Positions 23,401-35,500 of a stretch of DNA of 64,000 nt are shown here, one piece after another (within the stretch, counting starts at the first letter, position 1; every line of letters starts with the position of its first letter). The position numbers were made by a program, and so were the translations under genes. This DNA comes from Geosiphon pyriformis. Its lineage: Eukaryota > Glomeromycota > Glomeromycetes > Archaeosporales > Geosiphonaceae. A model generated the notes under the pieces. It searched no databases. It was not told the origin of the DNA and saw nothing but the letters and a program-made list of their open reading frames with translations. Where the stretch lies: the NCBI GenBank assembly GCA_016748015.1, contig JAAOMT010000779.1, positions 205,882 through 269,881 of the forward strand, given 5' to 3'.

Positions 23401-23799
23401 TGTTTGTCTTTGTTGCTTGTCTCTGTTTTTAATTTAAAATTAAAAGAGTATTTGGGCTGTACTGGGTATTTTTTTTCACAATACTCAATAATATTAAAAT
23501 TAAGTTCTTGGAAGTAGGTAGCAAGTGTTTCACTGTTCAGGTCTTCTGTTTCCAATTGTGAATAATGCACTAAATTATTGTAGAGGTTGCTTCTAACTTC
23601 TAAAATGTTGTAGTTTTTAAAAAGATAATTGTTGATGCAATTTTCAATGTATTGGTATACTGATTTCTTAACAACTTCAATTCTATCTGGGATGTTGAAT
23701 CTTTGCTTGCAGTGGGTGTAAATTAACTGATAATACTCTAGAGTTGTTGTGTCTGGTGTGGTCGCCACTTTGAATTTGTTGTTACTGTGTTATTTCCAT
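17433..23799 (-). pseudogene. Gag-Pol of element 1, 5' part (gag to mid-integrase)
   Basis: Domains on the minus strand: Gag N-terminus from 23768; capsid-like block near 23000-22450; CCHC knuckle CHYCGIPEHWKQDC near 22297-22338; protease near 21650 with LILNSGSAGS, so the catalytic Asp is Asn; Cys-rich module 21300-20520; dUTPase 20390-20000 with motif 1 intact (IDAGYDL) but motif 3 reading GVIDAEYTGDI and motif 5 KKTQGFGSTG; RT and RNase H 19343-18243; start of integrase 18060-17433. Every long open segment from 23768 to 17433 is in one frame, so Gag-Pol was a single frame. The start ATG at 23799 is put out of frame by a 2-nt loss and a CAA to TAA stop just after it. Confidence 0.85.
18243..19343 (-). 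CDS. Open Pol segment: reverse transcriptase and RNase H (element 1)
   Basis: 366 codons without a stop. RT motif A is at residue 68 (STLDLES). The catalytic box that should read YLDD reads YLNN (residues 130-133), both Asp codons changed by G-to-A, so polymerase activity is lost. RNase H keeps its acids: Asp279 (ATDASH), Glu321 (TELEAA) and Asp347 (IDNIG). The family is Ty3/gypsy, on the [14 protein letters not shown] and FLGHIVSKDRIKPNP phrases. It ends in frame after the RNase H core; integrase follows downstream with stops between. Confidence 0.88.
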   Translation of the reverse strand: MLNNGLIQPSKSPWASPVVLVKKKNRKIRFCVDYRQLNSVIIGDAYPLPRIDDMLDALGKAKFFSTLDLESEYWQVEMDPKDRPKIAFTIQRENYEFNIMPFGFCNAPTTFQRLMDVVYERLLWQSVVVYLNNTDVYLPSFEAHLIYLQKVFQQLRKAKLKLNIEKCHFEKTSLIFLGHIVSKDRIKPNPGTISAVKNFQIPKNTTELKGFVELTSYYQKFIKRFSEIAKPLNYFTNKNVPYKWTEEQQKAFEILKTRLTTALVFAYPDFNKWFQLATDASHIDFGAILSQLDENGQKQVIVYANRTLKPTELKYGLTELEAAAVIWALKYFQQYLKNRKEFDIIIDNIGFKWLNKNKKKQSAKQS

Positions 23800-23813
23800 G
23801 GAAGAGCACCAAA

Positions 23814-24784
23814 TGTTACTGGAGGTTTTTGGTTTCTTTTCTTGAATGTTGTAAATGTCTGTTGGTTGCAAATTCACGTTTTCTAGAAGTAGTTGAACCT
23901 CCAGTAACTGAATTTATCTTCAAATTATCTCCTATAATTTGAACTGCTGGGCTTATAAGTGGAATACCAATTCCTTGCCAGTTACTTTATATAGTTACAT
24001 TGTAGTAAACCTCAACTCTTTCCCAGAAATTGCTTGTCTGGAAGCTCACTAAAAATGTGTAGTTATCTTGCTGTGAAAGTTAACTCTTCTACAGAAATTT
24101 CGTCTGTAGACTACCTTAATGATTGTAATAAAAAAAGAAAAGAAAAATAAAAAAAAAGTAAAAGAAATAGGATTTTATCAAGGAAAACGTTTTCTATCCA
24201 GGCCTGGAGTCACTAACAGTTTATTGAAATTGGTAGCTAATCAATTTCAAAACGTTAGTTGTGTTGAGAGAATTTCAAGTGTAATAATTTAAGAATTTGG
24301 TTTTCAAATATTTAATTTTTATTTGATTTTGTAAAAGATGATTTGTTTCAATTAAGATATCTAAAGTAAGATACTATGATAAGATACTATGAGAAAATAC
24401 ATTTCCTTGAAGAGAAAAGCTCTTCTTTTATACAACTTGTTGTAGTACTAGTCTTTGAACTTGCACTTTTCTCTTTGCTACAATTTGGGTAAACTAAAGA
24501 TACATTTCGGTGAATTTACAAGTTATTTCACTGAACTATTGATTATTTCGGCAAATTTTCATTAATTTCGGCGAATTTTGACTATGTTAAAAGGTTCAGG
24601 GTATTGTGTAATTTGATTATCTTAATTTCTAGAGTACAAATCAGATTATTAATTAAGTAATAATATTTGATAATTTGATTAAATAATAAGTGATAATTGA
24701 ATTAATAATAATGTATGCTAATTAATAATAGGAATTATAAGGGTAATTTCATGCTAATTAATAGCTAAAATTCTACTGGTAACA
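23814..24784 (-). repeat. 5' LTR of element 1
   Basis: 971 bp, equal to its partner at 4085, with scattered substitutions between the two. TATAAAAG on the minus strand at 24425-24432. Confidence 0.92.
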
Positions 24785-25083
24785 ACGGATAGCTTGGTAA
24801 AAACCCCAGAAATAAGGGTAGAATTATATATATATTAATGGATAACTTACCAGAAAGACATGACTGCCAGAATAAATCTGGCCACCAAGCTGAGAAAAAA
24901 ATTGGAAAAGCAACTTACTAACAACAACAATATCATTATTAAATTTCTGTCCATTATACAAAGAACTCCACAACAAAACCTTCAGATTAACAAAACCTTC
25001 AGAAACCAACATAATTATATCAATTGAGCATCAAGTTACAGGTTTGTTATTTGATTTGAGACTCCAAATAATCACCTGTAACA
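24785..25083 (+). repeat. F2-family solo LTR, right part
   Basis: It continues the LTR broken at 4084: ACGGATAGCTTGG..., then the CCAGAATAAA block, the AACCTTCAGA block and the end ATAATCACCTGTAACA. The text follows the 3' half of the element 3 LTRs closely. Confidence 0.8.
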
Positions 25084-25735
25084 TTATCTAAAAAAATTGT
25101 TTTTAATATATTAAGTAATAATAATGTCTTTAGTTTTTTATTATTTCAGTTTACTAAAATTACTTTATACTTAAATATTTGTATTAAAGAAAAAAAATAG
25201 CTTTGATTTAATTAAATTATTTGTATTAAATATTAATTTTATAGTTGTATTTAATAAGAATCTAAATAATAAAGTGAAAATTATTAAAATTTTTTTTTAC
25301 AAAATCAATAATTTTAAAAAAACATTAATTTTTTTAAAATTTTAAGATGTTATAAAGCTATATTTACTTTTAAAGCTAATCTAAAAGCTGTTAAGCAGCT
25401 AATTATGAATAAAAAAATTTTAGTTAATGCTAATTTGAAAAAAATCAACATTAGATAAAATTAAAAAATTATTGTCAAAAAAATTTTAATTGATCTGCCA
25501 AAATTAGCATTAAAATCAATATTTTTCAAATTTAGCAATATTAAATCAATTAAATTGTATTTAATTGATTTGTGGAAAAAAACACTTGTTAAATTTAAAA
25601 GTTTTAAAGTTGCTAATCTGGTTTTTTTTAAATATTTAATTTTGGTAAACAAAAACTTAATATATATAACAAAAACCAATAAAGATAAACATTTATAGAA
25701 TTTTAAAAACCATTATTATACTTTTTTATATATGT
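25084..25735 (+). pseudogene. LINE-a ORF1 fragment, heavily AT-mutated (segment 2)
   Basis: Plus-strand translation gives KIFFYKINNFKKTLIFLKF and then KKILIDLPKLALKSIF (25477-25524). These match LINE-b ORF1 on the minus strand (KKNFYCINGFERASTLSKF and KKILVDLSKLAVKSVF near 45840-46080). It continues segment 1 across nest 1. The stretch KSIKLYLIDLWKKTLVKFKS fits an RRM-like or nucleic-acid-binding part of ORF1. Many stops; the composition is mostly A/T. Confidence 0.62.
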
Positions 25736-26479
25736 TGTTACCAGTAAAATTTTAGCTATTAATTAGCATGAAATTATTCTCATAATTCCTATTATTAATT
25801 AGCATATATTATTATCATTTCAATTATTACTTATTATTTAACCAAATTATCAAATATCATTATTCAATTAATAACTCAATTTGTATCATAGAAATTAAGA
25901 TAATCAAATTACACAATACTTTGAACCATTTAATATAGTCAAAATTGGCTGAAATAATTAATAGTTTGTAGAAATAACTTGTAATTTGCTGAAATATATC
26001 TTTAGTTTGTCGAAATTAGAGCAAAGAAAAAAGTACAAGTTCAAAAACTAGTACTACAACAAATTGTATAAAAAAAGAGCTTCTCTTTTCAAGAAAATAT
26101 ATCTTACTATAGTATCTTACTTTAGATATTTTAATTAGAACAAATCATTTTTTACATATTTCAAATAAAAATTAAATACTTAAAAACCAAATTCTTTAAA
26201 TTATTACACTTGAAATTTTTTTAACACAACTAATATTTTGAAATTGATTAGCTACCAATTTCAGTAATCTGTTAGTAACTTCAGGCTTGGATAGAAAATG
26301 TTTCTTTTGACAGAATTTTATTTCTTTTATATTTCTTTTATTTTATTTTTTCTTTTCTTATTATAATTATTAAGGTAGCCTACAAATGAGATTCCTGTAG
26401 AAGAGTTGACTTTTACAGCAAAGTAACTATATATTTTAGTAAGCTTTCAGATGAGCAATTCCTGGAAAAAAGTTGATGT
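25736..26479 (+). repeat. F1 solo LTR, left part (interrupted by element 3)
   Basis: It starts TGTTACCAGTAAAATTTTAGC. The plus-strand TATA region TTGTATAAAAAAAGAGC is near 26062. It breaks at 26479, where element 3 begins, and resumes at 38412. Flanks ATGT (25732-25735) and ATAT (38612-38615) fit a 4-bp duplication with one G-to-A change. Confidence 0.85.
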
Positions 26480-27298
26480 TGTTACTCATAAAAAAAATAT
26501 ATAAAGAAAAATAGTAAGAAAACAGATAGACCAATAGGAAAGTAGTAGTTAACACATAAGCACATTGCTCAACAATATAGAGCAATGTAGAGCAATATTA
26601 GAAAATTAGAGCATATTGCTCAAAAAATTATAGCACATCACTCAAAAATGTAAGTGATCTCATAGAATCTAAATTATGTATATATAGTAAGAGTATTAAA
26701 AGCAGAAGAAGAGAATTACCAAGATCTTTCTATAACCACATCTTTATTAGAATTTATTAATATTAATAAATAATTATTCACTATCTAAATTATTTTCTCC
26801 CACTATCAACACTTTATGTTAATAGTATCGAATACTTGATTATGCTAAAACAATAGTTTTGGATTATGGCTATTGACAAGATATTAACTTTATTATCTTG
26901 GCTTATATTTTATTTCTTTAATTTTTCTTTGTATTTTATTTCTTTTGTTGTTTACTAATTGATTAAGAATTAAACACTAAGTTATTGACATCAAGGATAG
27001 CCTGGTAAAAGATCCAGAAATAAGAGTAGGGAACTTAGAAATTAAGAATAGCTTACTAGAAAAGCACAACTGTCAGAATAAACTGCCCACCATGCTGAAG
27101 AAAAAAATTTGACAGAATTGCAATTTTGAGAGGCTACTTATAAAACAACCATTGAATCTTTGTTCATTACATAAAAAACTTCAATCCAAATCTTTCAGAT
27201 TACAAAAACCTTCAGAGATTACCAATATAGTTCAGCTATTAAGCACCAAGTTATGAGTTTGTTATTTGATTCAAGATTTCAAATAATCACTTGTAATA
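26480..27298 (+). repeat. 5' LTR of element 3
   Basis: 819 bp, from TGTTACTCATAA to CACTTGTAATA (the terminal C is changed to T). It is about 50 bp longer than its partner, mostly from extra copies of an AGCA..TTGCTCA repeat at 26560-26655. It is followed after two bases by TGGTGCTTTCTGTAAGG, the primer-binding site. Confidence 0.88.
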
Positions 27299-27318
27299 TT
27301 TGGTGCTTTCTGTAAGGT

Positions 27319-30122
27319 ATAATCTTACAGAGAACCAGCACCAACAACAATCATCCAAAAGTGGCAGAACCAGAAAAAATAGGGACAAACTATTTAAGAT
27401 TTGCCAAATCCTTATTTCAGCATTATTGTAAACACTTGGGATTAACCAACAATTACCTATTAGCAAAATTAGTCTTCAATTTCTACATCAACAAAAGAAT
27501 CTCATATTTGCTAAAGGTACCAGTAGAAACTGATTTAACAAAAGAAAATTTCTACAACAAATTAATTCAAAATACCAGTCTACTAGTAAATTATAACTTT
27601 ATGGCAATCTTCATTGAAATCAATAAAGAAATTAAAAATCATATTCAACAAAGATACCCAATTACCTATGCAAACAAAGGCAAAGAAAAACTACAAACAC
27701 CAACAGTAACATCTCAAAGAATACAACCACCCACTTGGAAGAAAACAAAAGTAGAACCACCAATCAACTTATCATATTACTATATACTCAGAAGTGCCAT
27801 CAACATTTTATTACTAAGTGCATCCACTTCAAATATAAAATTATCATTAATCCAACTTCTATTTCAAAGTAAACAAAAGAAAGCAAAGTTATTAGAAACC
27901 TATGATAATTATTTTAAAGAATTTAAATTGTAATTACTGATGCCATCAGGATTTTAATTACTACTACCTCCACCAGATTTTAAAACTATGAGTCTTTGGA
28001 AAGTAACTGAATCAGAAGAAGAGAAAGATAAAAATTAAGAATTTAATTACCAAAACCTGATCTCAAAAAACCCAAAAAATCAAACTTCAATCAATCAAAT
28101 TCAGCAAAATTAGAACAATCCAAATCCCAATATTGTTGATCAGCAAAACTTACCTCCAGAACTCGTGATAGATCTACCACCAGTTGTCACATCACAACAG
28201 CCAATATAATTACAATAACCATTTCAACAATTACTATAACAACAGCAACAAATAGCAGTATAAATGGCCTATGCTCTAATTGCCAAAATAGAAAAATTTA
28301 CTGGTGAAAAAGATAATGCCTAAGTATGGTTCAATGATATAGAAAAAGTTATTGCAGCCAATGAATAAAATAATGCCAAAGCACTATAAACCATCTCTTA
28401 TTTTCTCCAGAATACTGCCAACTTGTGGTATCAGAGTTTGGCTCAGAAACCCCAACTTTTGACACATTCAAGCTAGAATTTCTAAGATATTTCAACAACA
28501 ACAACAACATTAATTGCTTGGCTAATATATTTACCACTATTAAACAAGGAGATACAGAAGCAGTTATTACTTATTTGGGATGCTTCTACAGAAATTTGCA
28601 TTAGATTCAAGCCATTAACACCAACTATTTTACAGTGTCCCAAATTTTGAATCAGTTCATTCATGGATTATGTAGTAGCATTCTGCAATGCGTACACTTA
28701 TTACATTCAATTAATTTTTAAGTCACAGTTATTCATGCCAGAAATTTTGAAGTCACCAAATTAAAAGCCAATTATGCACAAGTCATAAATTTAGTAATGA
28801 ACAGATTATCTGAATTGGACTCTAGGCTGAAACAATTTAGTGATTCTATTAACCAAAAATTGAAAGGATACTTAGCTAACAATCAAGCAATTTATCAATC
28901 TCTACAATGACACAATAATCAAAAAAATGCAAATTATTCTCAAAACCAGATGTGTTTATCATTGTTTACCAATTAACAGTGGTGAACTAAAATATATAGT
29001 TACTACTATTGTGATAAACAAAAACACCTACAGATTGACTGTCATAACTGCTTAAATAATCAACAATTAGAAAATCAATATTAAAACTCTGATTGCTGGT
29101 TTCAAATTCAAAATTATTAACCAAATTATCTATTAGTAACACTGCAGCCAATTTATCAACCTCCAATCTATTAGTCTTTAGCACCAGTTATTTATTAGCC
29201 ACAGCTACCAATAATTTACCAACTCCAACAACTTTAAAGACTGCCATAAAACCCAGCTCCAATGTTGTTAATAAACCAAAGACCCAAAATAACCCAACAA
29301 AACTGGAGATCAGTAATAGTAGTCCATCAACCAATTTTCAGTTTTTTTAACCAAGCATCAGGATCATGTTCTCAGAATTTGGAAAATAGGTACACTCAAA
29401 ACCCAAATTCCCAACATTATTTAAGTTTTCTAGTTATCTCAGAAAATGCCTCATTCAGCAAAAGAAAACCCAACCAGAAGCAGATATTTATCAGCAATAT
29501 CCTACCAGCAGCCAGTACTGAGGACAAATTACTTACCACTATATTCTCTTTCAAATTCAAGAAAATTATATTAGTCTCATTATTTAGTGGAGCCACTTTT
29601 GACACTAAACCCATCACTGCCATGTATACTAATGCCAAAGTTAATGGCCAATTTATTAAACTCATTCTTAATAGTAAGTTAGCAGACAGTATTATCACAT
29701 AACAACTTATGGACCAATTAAGTTGCCAAGTTGATTATACTGCCAATGCCAGAATTATTATTGCTAATAAAGCCACTAAAACTCCTATTGGTGAAATTGA
29801 TAACTTTCCTTTTGAAGTCAATGGCATTATTACTTCTATTAAAGTATTGGTAATAGAAGCCATCTAGTATTAAGCATTAGTTGAAAATGATTGACTAGTC
29901 AAAACCAATGCCATACTTGATTGGACTACTTAAAAATTGCAACTTAGTCAAAATGGCCAGCACATACAAATGCCAGCCACCTGTGGTCATTTTAAGCTTA
30001 GCACCAACATACTAGCATTCTTAATTAATATTAAAGAAAAAGTAAACAAACCTACCTGAGAAGCCTATCAAGTTTTATGGGCTGATGACAATTATAACAA
30101 GCTGTCACCAATTTTTACCTGG
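27319..30122 (+). pseudogene. Gag and protease of element 3
   Basis: An open stretch of 190 codons (27361-27933) is the Gag N-terminus. The expected start ATG appears as ATA at 27319. Capsid-like sequence follows at 28260-28870 (YALIAKIEKFTGE, TISYFLQNTANLWYQSLA). The CCHC knuckle near 29010 reads YYYCDKQKHLQIDC, so its first Cys and both Gly are lost. Protease near 29665 reads LILNSKLADS, with Asp to Asn and Gly to Lys. Stops from CAA and CAG are frequent. The block ends at the solo LTR at 30123. Confidence 0.8.
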
Positions 30123-30890
30123 TGTTACAAGTGTTTATTTAGTTGTTGGAGTAAATAACAAACCCATAACTTGGTGTTCAAGACTGTTGTCGATAATGGC
30201 AATCTGAAGGTGTGTTTATCTGAAGGTTTTGTTGTGGAGTCTTTTGTATAATAGACAGAGATTCAGTGGTAATAGTTTTTATCCATAGCTTCCCAAAACC
30301 ACAGTTTCATCAATTTCTTTCTCAGCATGATGACTGGTGTTTCTCCTGGTAAGCTAACCTTAATTGAGTGTTCTACCCTTATTTCTGGGTCTTTTACCAG
30401 TGCTATATCTTAACATCAGTACCCTGTGCATTAATCCTCAATAGAGTTAGTAATAACAACAATTAAGACAAGAAAATAAAAGAAATGACATAAAGAAATG
30501 AACCAAGGCAATGTACAAGTTAGTATCCATCAATAGCCATGATCAAGAGCTATTGTTCCAGTGTGGTTAAGTATCAATTACTATCAACATAAAGTGTTGA
30601 TAGTGAAAAGTGGATTTGGATAATGAATGATTTATTTATTTAATATTTGTGAATGGAAGATTTCTAACTAAAAGATTCTGCTTTTTTTACTTCTAATGCT
30701 ACTACTATATATACATAATTGATGTTCTATGAGATTACTCACATTTCTGAGCAATGTGTTATAATTTTTTGAGCAATGTGCCATGATTTCTGACATTGCT
30801 CCACATTGCTGAGCAATATGTTCATGTGCTAAATACTATTCTCTTATTGGTCTACTATTTTCTATATCTGTTTTCTTTTTATGAGTAACA
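30123..30890 (-). repeat. F2 solo LTR inserted in element 3 (opposite strand)
   Basis: 768 bp, from TGTTACAAGTG to ATGAGTAACA, the reverse of the element 3 LTRs. Flanks CTGG (30119-30122) and TTGG (30891-30894) fit a 4-bp duplication with one C-to-T change. On both sides the reading is the same pol region (...NYNKLSP, then the CIDCDKKLSSMSAC Cys module), which proves the insertion. It is less mutated than its host element. Confidence 0.88.
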
Positions 30891-31158
30891 TTGGGAAGAA
30901 AAAAGAAAAGGAAAAGGCAAAGAGAAAGAAAAAAAACCAGCCCAAGCTACTATCTTTACATATATACCATATATTTACATACCACAATTCTAGTCAAACT
31001 ATTGCCGACCAAAGCTTATATGCATTGATTGTGACAAAAAATTGTCATCAATGAGTGCATGCTATAGCAATGATAAAAAATGACCAACGGTGACAAAGTT
31101 TTATTACTGACTATGTATTCTAGAGCATTTTAGATAACCTAAATGACAAAAAAAATGG
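30891..31158 (+). pseudogene. Pol fragment of element 3: start of the Cys-rich module
   Basis: The reading on the plus strand gives CIDCDKKLSSMSACYS, matching CKDCNKKLSSMEACIS of element 1. It is bounded by the F2 solo LTR on the left and the F3 solo LTR on the right, and has several stops. Confidence 0.7.
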
Positions 31159-32574
31159 TGTTACCAGGTGAAAGCTATGGATTTGTAACTTTTTAGCAAT
31201 GACAATAACTTTTACCTGGAACACACATTATCATGATTATGCTACTGACTATAGCATATTATGGGTGTATGGACTATTTCAGTAGGTGGGAGAGCAAAAG
31301 AGATACATGATAAGGTCATTAAAAGTAAAAGAAAGTATTGTCATTATTATTTGTTTTTGGGCAAGAACTAGTCTTAGGTATTTGAAAAAAAGAAAAGAAA
31401 AGTCATATCTCTTTATATATATCAGAAGTGCAACCAACAACAAGAAAAAACCAAAACTACTTAAGAAAATCATAACCAGAATTCTTTCAATTAGTCGTCA
31501 AAAGTGTGTGGTATTCAAATGTCCGCTTTGAAAACGAAGTTATAGAAATTATAAAAAGATTGTAAAAATAAAACATAACTGAAATAGATTTTGCTTAAAC
31601 TTTTTATTGTTGAGACCACTCTCTAATAATGTGATATTTTATTATTTATTTTTAGATTTAACAACTTGTTTGGTAAAACAAGACTTAATATGAAATAGTG
31701 ATAACACATAATTTGAAAAATTGGAAGTAATAGAACAACTTGAAATGGTGATAACAAGTAGGTAAAAAATTATAAACAACGTAATTCCAAATAGTAATAA
31801 GAAATATGGGAAAGCATACTTGAAATTGTGATAACAAGTATTTAGAGCATAGGAAGGGAAGAGAGAGTATAAGGAGTAGAGGAGAGAACTAACTGCTCAC
31901 TATAAAACTATAACAAAAAGTTGGCTCAGTATTGAACTGATACTTTCCTGAGCTGACAGAGGGACTGTATATATAGCTAAATTATATTAGATCTACATAC
32001 TATATTAGAACTATTTAAAATACATCAATTATTTATATACATTTAATTAATCAATTTATGATGAGCTTACTCAGTCTGTTATTCATCCAAAAGCTAGTAA
32101 TTTAGATGATCAGATTTAGATGGCTGAATCTAGAACATTGATTGTAAATCAATAATACCAATTGTAATTATGATCAACATAATCAGAAGTAGATCAATTG
32201 ATTACATTTCTTGATAACTACTTTTAACTATTGATCGCAGATCTGGAATGTTAAATTGTTCCAATAAAGACATATGAAAATTTTGGAGCATAACAAAATC
32301 TGTTGTTATCTGATTACATGTGTCAATCATTTGTTTCTATTGGTGTTTCTTAGTTTGCCAAGATTTCTTTGTATCCAACTTAGTTAAACTGTTAGATTGT
32401 GTCATATTTCTTTGTTGTAATTGGATTGATTGCTGATCATTTATTTTCAGATTGCTGACTGATTTTGTTGATTAAGTGTGATGATGTAGATCTTTTTCAC
32501 ATGATTTTGATGTTAATTTCTATTGTATGTGTTGTAATTTTTGCATTGAAAAGTGTGAAAATCTTCTAGTAACA
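31159..32574. repeat. Solo LTR of a third family, F3
   Basis: 1416 bp, from TGTTACCAGGTG to TTCTAGTAACA, flanked by a perfect 4-bp duplication ATGG (31155-31158 and 32575-32578). The pol reading resumes on the right (CLVCEETLLDKG), so this is a clean insertion. Inside are a TATATATAG box near 31965 and three or four copies of a GAAAT.GTGATAACAAGTA repeat (31690-31840). It shares only the terminal TGTTAC...GTAACA with F1 and F2. No full F3 element is present. A small open frame at 31286-31531 is probably chance. Confidence 0.82.
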
Positions 32575-32578
32575 ATGG

Positions 32579-35500
32579 GATAATAAATCATGTCTTGTAT
32601 GTGAAGAAACTTTATTAGACAAAGGAATGTAGAATAACATTTCAGAACAAGGAGAAATGTGTAACAAATTGTGTCAATACACAATCCTAATAAGTGATTG
32701 AGTAAGAAAAGAGACATTGATAAAAACAACATAGAGAAAAGCAGTAAGATGTTTGGACAGATATCCACATAATGACAACAAAATATGGCACATAACACTC
32801 GCCAAAATTGAAGAAGCATTACCAAAAGAAATAAGGACAATTAAAAACAACTCACCAGAATTCATAGAATTCGAGTGGGGCCCAAATCCAGATATTTTTC
32901 TAGACTTTATGAACTCAGAACACTTTTATGAATACTATTAAGAATTAGCATCTACTAGAGAAGAGCAAGAACAATATTTAGAACAGTTAAAAACTTAATT
33001 ATGTGACCACTGTTTAATTTCATGTGACTTTCAATATTGTAATGAGTATAATCTCATCTACAATCTACTATTACACATAATCTACACAATTCCAGAAAAA
33101 AATAAACCAATTAGCAGCTGTGAAGTGAAATCAGAATTACAGTTCAATCTTAATTTAAACTCTAACAATAATGATGACAAAAAAAATGGTTCCAGCTCTG
33201 TTCAAAATGGCAATAACAATAATAATGATTTGAACTCTGATTCAAATTCAGAACAATATATTGCACTTTTTGATCTCACTAAGAAGCAGAAACTTAAATG
33301 GTTCAGTAATAATAATGAAAATATTATGTCTGAATGCATGCATGATACTGATGCAGAGTTTGATTTGAGATATCTGGGAAAAGAAGCCATAAAATTGGAA
33401 CCATATTTGCACACATATATTGATTTAAAAGTAGCACTAGAAATTCCAACAATGACAATGGTTCAACTAGCATCCAAGAGTAGTTTAGTAAAAAAAGGAA
33501 TCAATATCAGAAAAAAAATAATTAATGCAGGATATATAGAAAATATTATTGCAATGCTACAAAATGATTCAGAAAAAACTTATATCTTAGAGCCAAACAA
33601 AAAAATAACACAGGCAATATTCCTGCTTCTGGTCAAAATAGCTCAGCTAATATCAGTAGGAGATAGAGAAGAATTAAGAATTACAGTTAAAGGGATTAGT
33701 GAATTCGAATCTACAGGTAGAAAAGACATACCAGTTAACATGGCAGAGGAAGAAATTGTTAACAAGAAAGAAATTATTTCCACCTTTCAATTAGTTTTTA
33801 TTCCATCATATAACTAGTACATGTTAACCATAGAGAGAAAAGTAAAAGACCAGGCTCAAATTTTTGAAACAAAAACAATTATTTGTAAATTAAGAGAAAT
33901 TGGACTTACCAATCTTTATATACCAGCTAAAAACCACAACCATATCAAAATTTCCATCTACAATACAACAGAAGATGTCATAGAAATACCAAAAAAAACC
34001 ACTATCAGATATTTAAGCACTGAAGTTGAAGACCAACTACCAAATTACATTTCAGATTTTTCACAGCTTTGCAAATATATGGATATTATGTCACAAACTA
34101 TCTATAGACAAAATTAATGTTATCTACTCCAACCAAAACAATTGAAACAAATAAACTTGGGAAATTTAGACTCACTGTAATATATACAACTCAAAATGTT
34201 ATTCAACAACTTTATTGATATTTTTGCAAGTGAAAACAAATTTGGCAGAACTAATATTATCTAGCACCAAATTAAAACTAGAGATGTAATGCCAATCAAA
34301 CAAAGAACATACAGAGTACTACCAGCCAGTCATGAAATCATCTAACAGGAAATCAATTAGATGTTAGACAATAGACTAATTTAGCCATTAATGAGTCTAT
34401 AATTATTACCAATAGTACTAGTTTGTAAAAAGAATAGAAAAATCTGCTTTTGTGTAGATTACTAAAAACTTAATAGAGTAATAAAAAGAGATAACTACCC
34501 AACTTTAAAGATCCAAGAACTTTTCAATGTTTTTAGATAAAAAAAATAATTCTCAACTTTAAACTTAGACAGTGGTTATTGGCAAGTAGCCATGAATTCA
34601 GCTAATAAAAAAAAACTGCATTCACAATTAAAGAAGAAAATTTCGAATTTGAAGTAATGCTATTTGGCTTAATGAACACTCCAGCCATGTTTCAACAGCT
34701 CATAGAAATTGTTTATACCAGACTACTATGGAAATCAGTAGTCATATATCTGAATAACACTAATGTATTTTTAAAAACATTTGATAATCATCTTCATCAT
34801 TTACAGCAAATGTTCAAAAGACTCAGACATGCTGGATTGAAATTAAATACAAACAAGTGTTTTTTTGGCAAAATAGAACTCAAGTTTTTGGAACATGTCA
34901 TGAGCAAAGATGGCATCAAAACAGATTCAGACAAAATTGAGATAGTTAAAAACTTTCAAGTACTCACCAACTTGACCAAACTACAAACAGTCTTGAAATT
35001 TGCAAGTTACTACTGCCACTTCATCAAAGATTTTTCCAAATTGGCTCAGTCATTACACTAGCTCTAAATAAAGAACACTAAATATGAATAGATAGAAAAC
35101 CAGCAAAAAGCTTTTGATACATTAAGAAGAAATCTTATTCAAGCTCCAGTACTGATCTATCTAGATCATAGCAAGTCATTTATAATTACAATTGATATGT
35201 CAGGTCAAACATTAGGAGTTGTACTATCTCAGAAAAAACCAGATGGAAAAGAACATCCAATAGCATATGCTAATTGCAGCTTAAGTTCAGCTGAAAAAAA
35301 CTATAAAACTCTAACACTAAAACACTTAGCAATCTATTGGGCAGTCATAAAATAGAAAGAATACTTAAGCCAAAAATTTGACATATACACTGACCATAAA
35401 GGATTGATTTCAATCTAGAAGCAAAAATTTGGAAATAATCACCATGCTAAATAAAAAATAGAACTTTTACCATTTAATTATACAGTACATTACAAAAAGA

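Larger units (their letters stand above)
4085..24784 (-). mobile_element. Element 1: Ty3/gypsy LTR retrotransposon, family F1 (split by element 2)
   Basis: Two LTRs of 971 bp each (4085-5055 and 23814-24784) with TGTTAC...GTAACA ends are flanked by a 4-bp duplication ACGG (4081-4084 and 24785-24788). The body runs on the minus strand: primer site, Gag, protease, Cys-rich module, dUTPase, RT, RNase H, integrase, accessory gene, purine tract. Element 2 splits it inside integrase (6635-17432). It sits in an F2 solo LTR. The key catalytic residues of protease (Asp to Asn) and RT (YLDD to YLNN) are gone, so the copy is dead. Confidence 0.92.

Noticed and set aside
26560-26655. Short repeats in the F2 LTR resembling a CRISPR array
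   Set aside because: Units are imperfect, 13-20 bp, without regular spacers, in a eukaryotic LTR.
31286-31531. An 81-codon frame inside the F3 LTR
   Set aside because: Lys-rich chance frame. The block is bounded by LTR ends and a target duplication.
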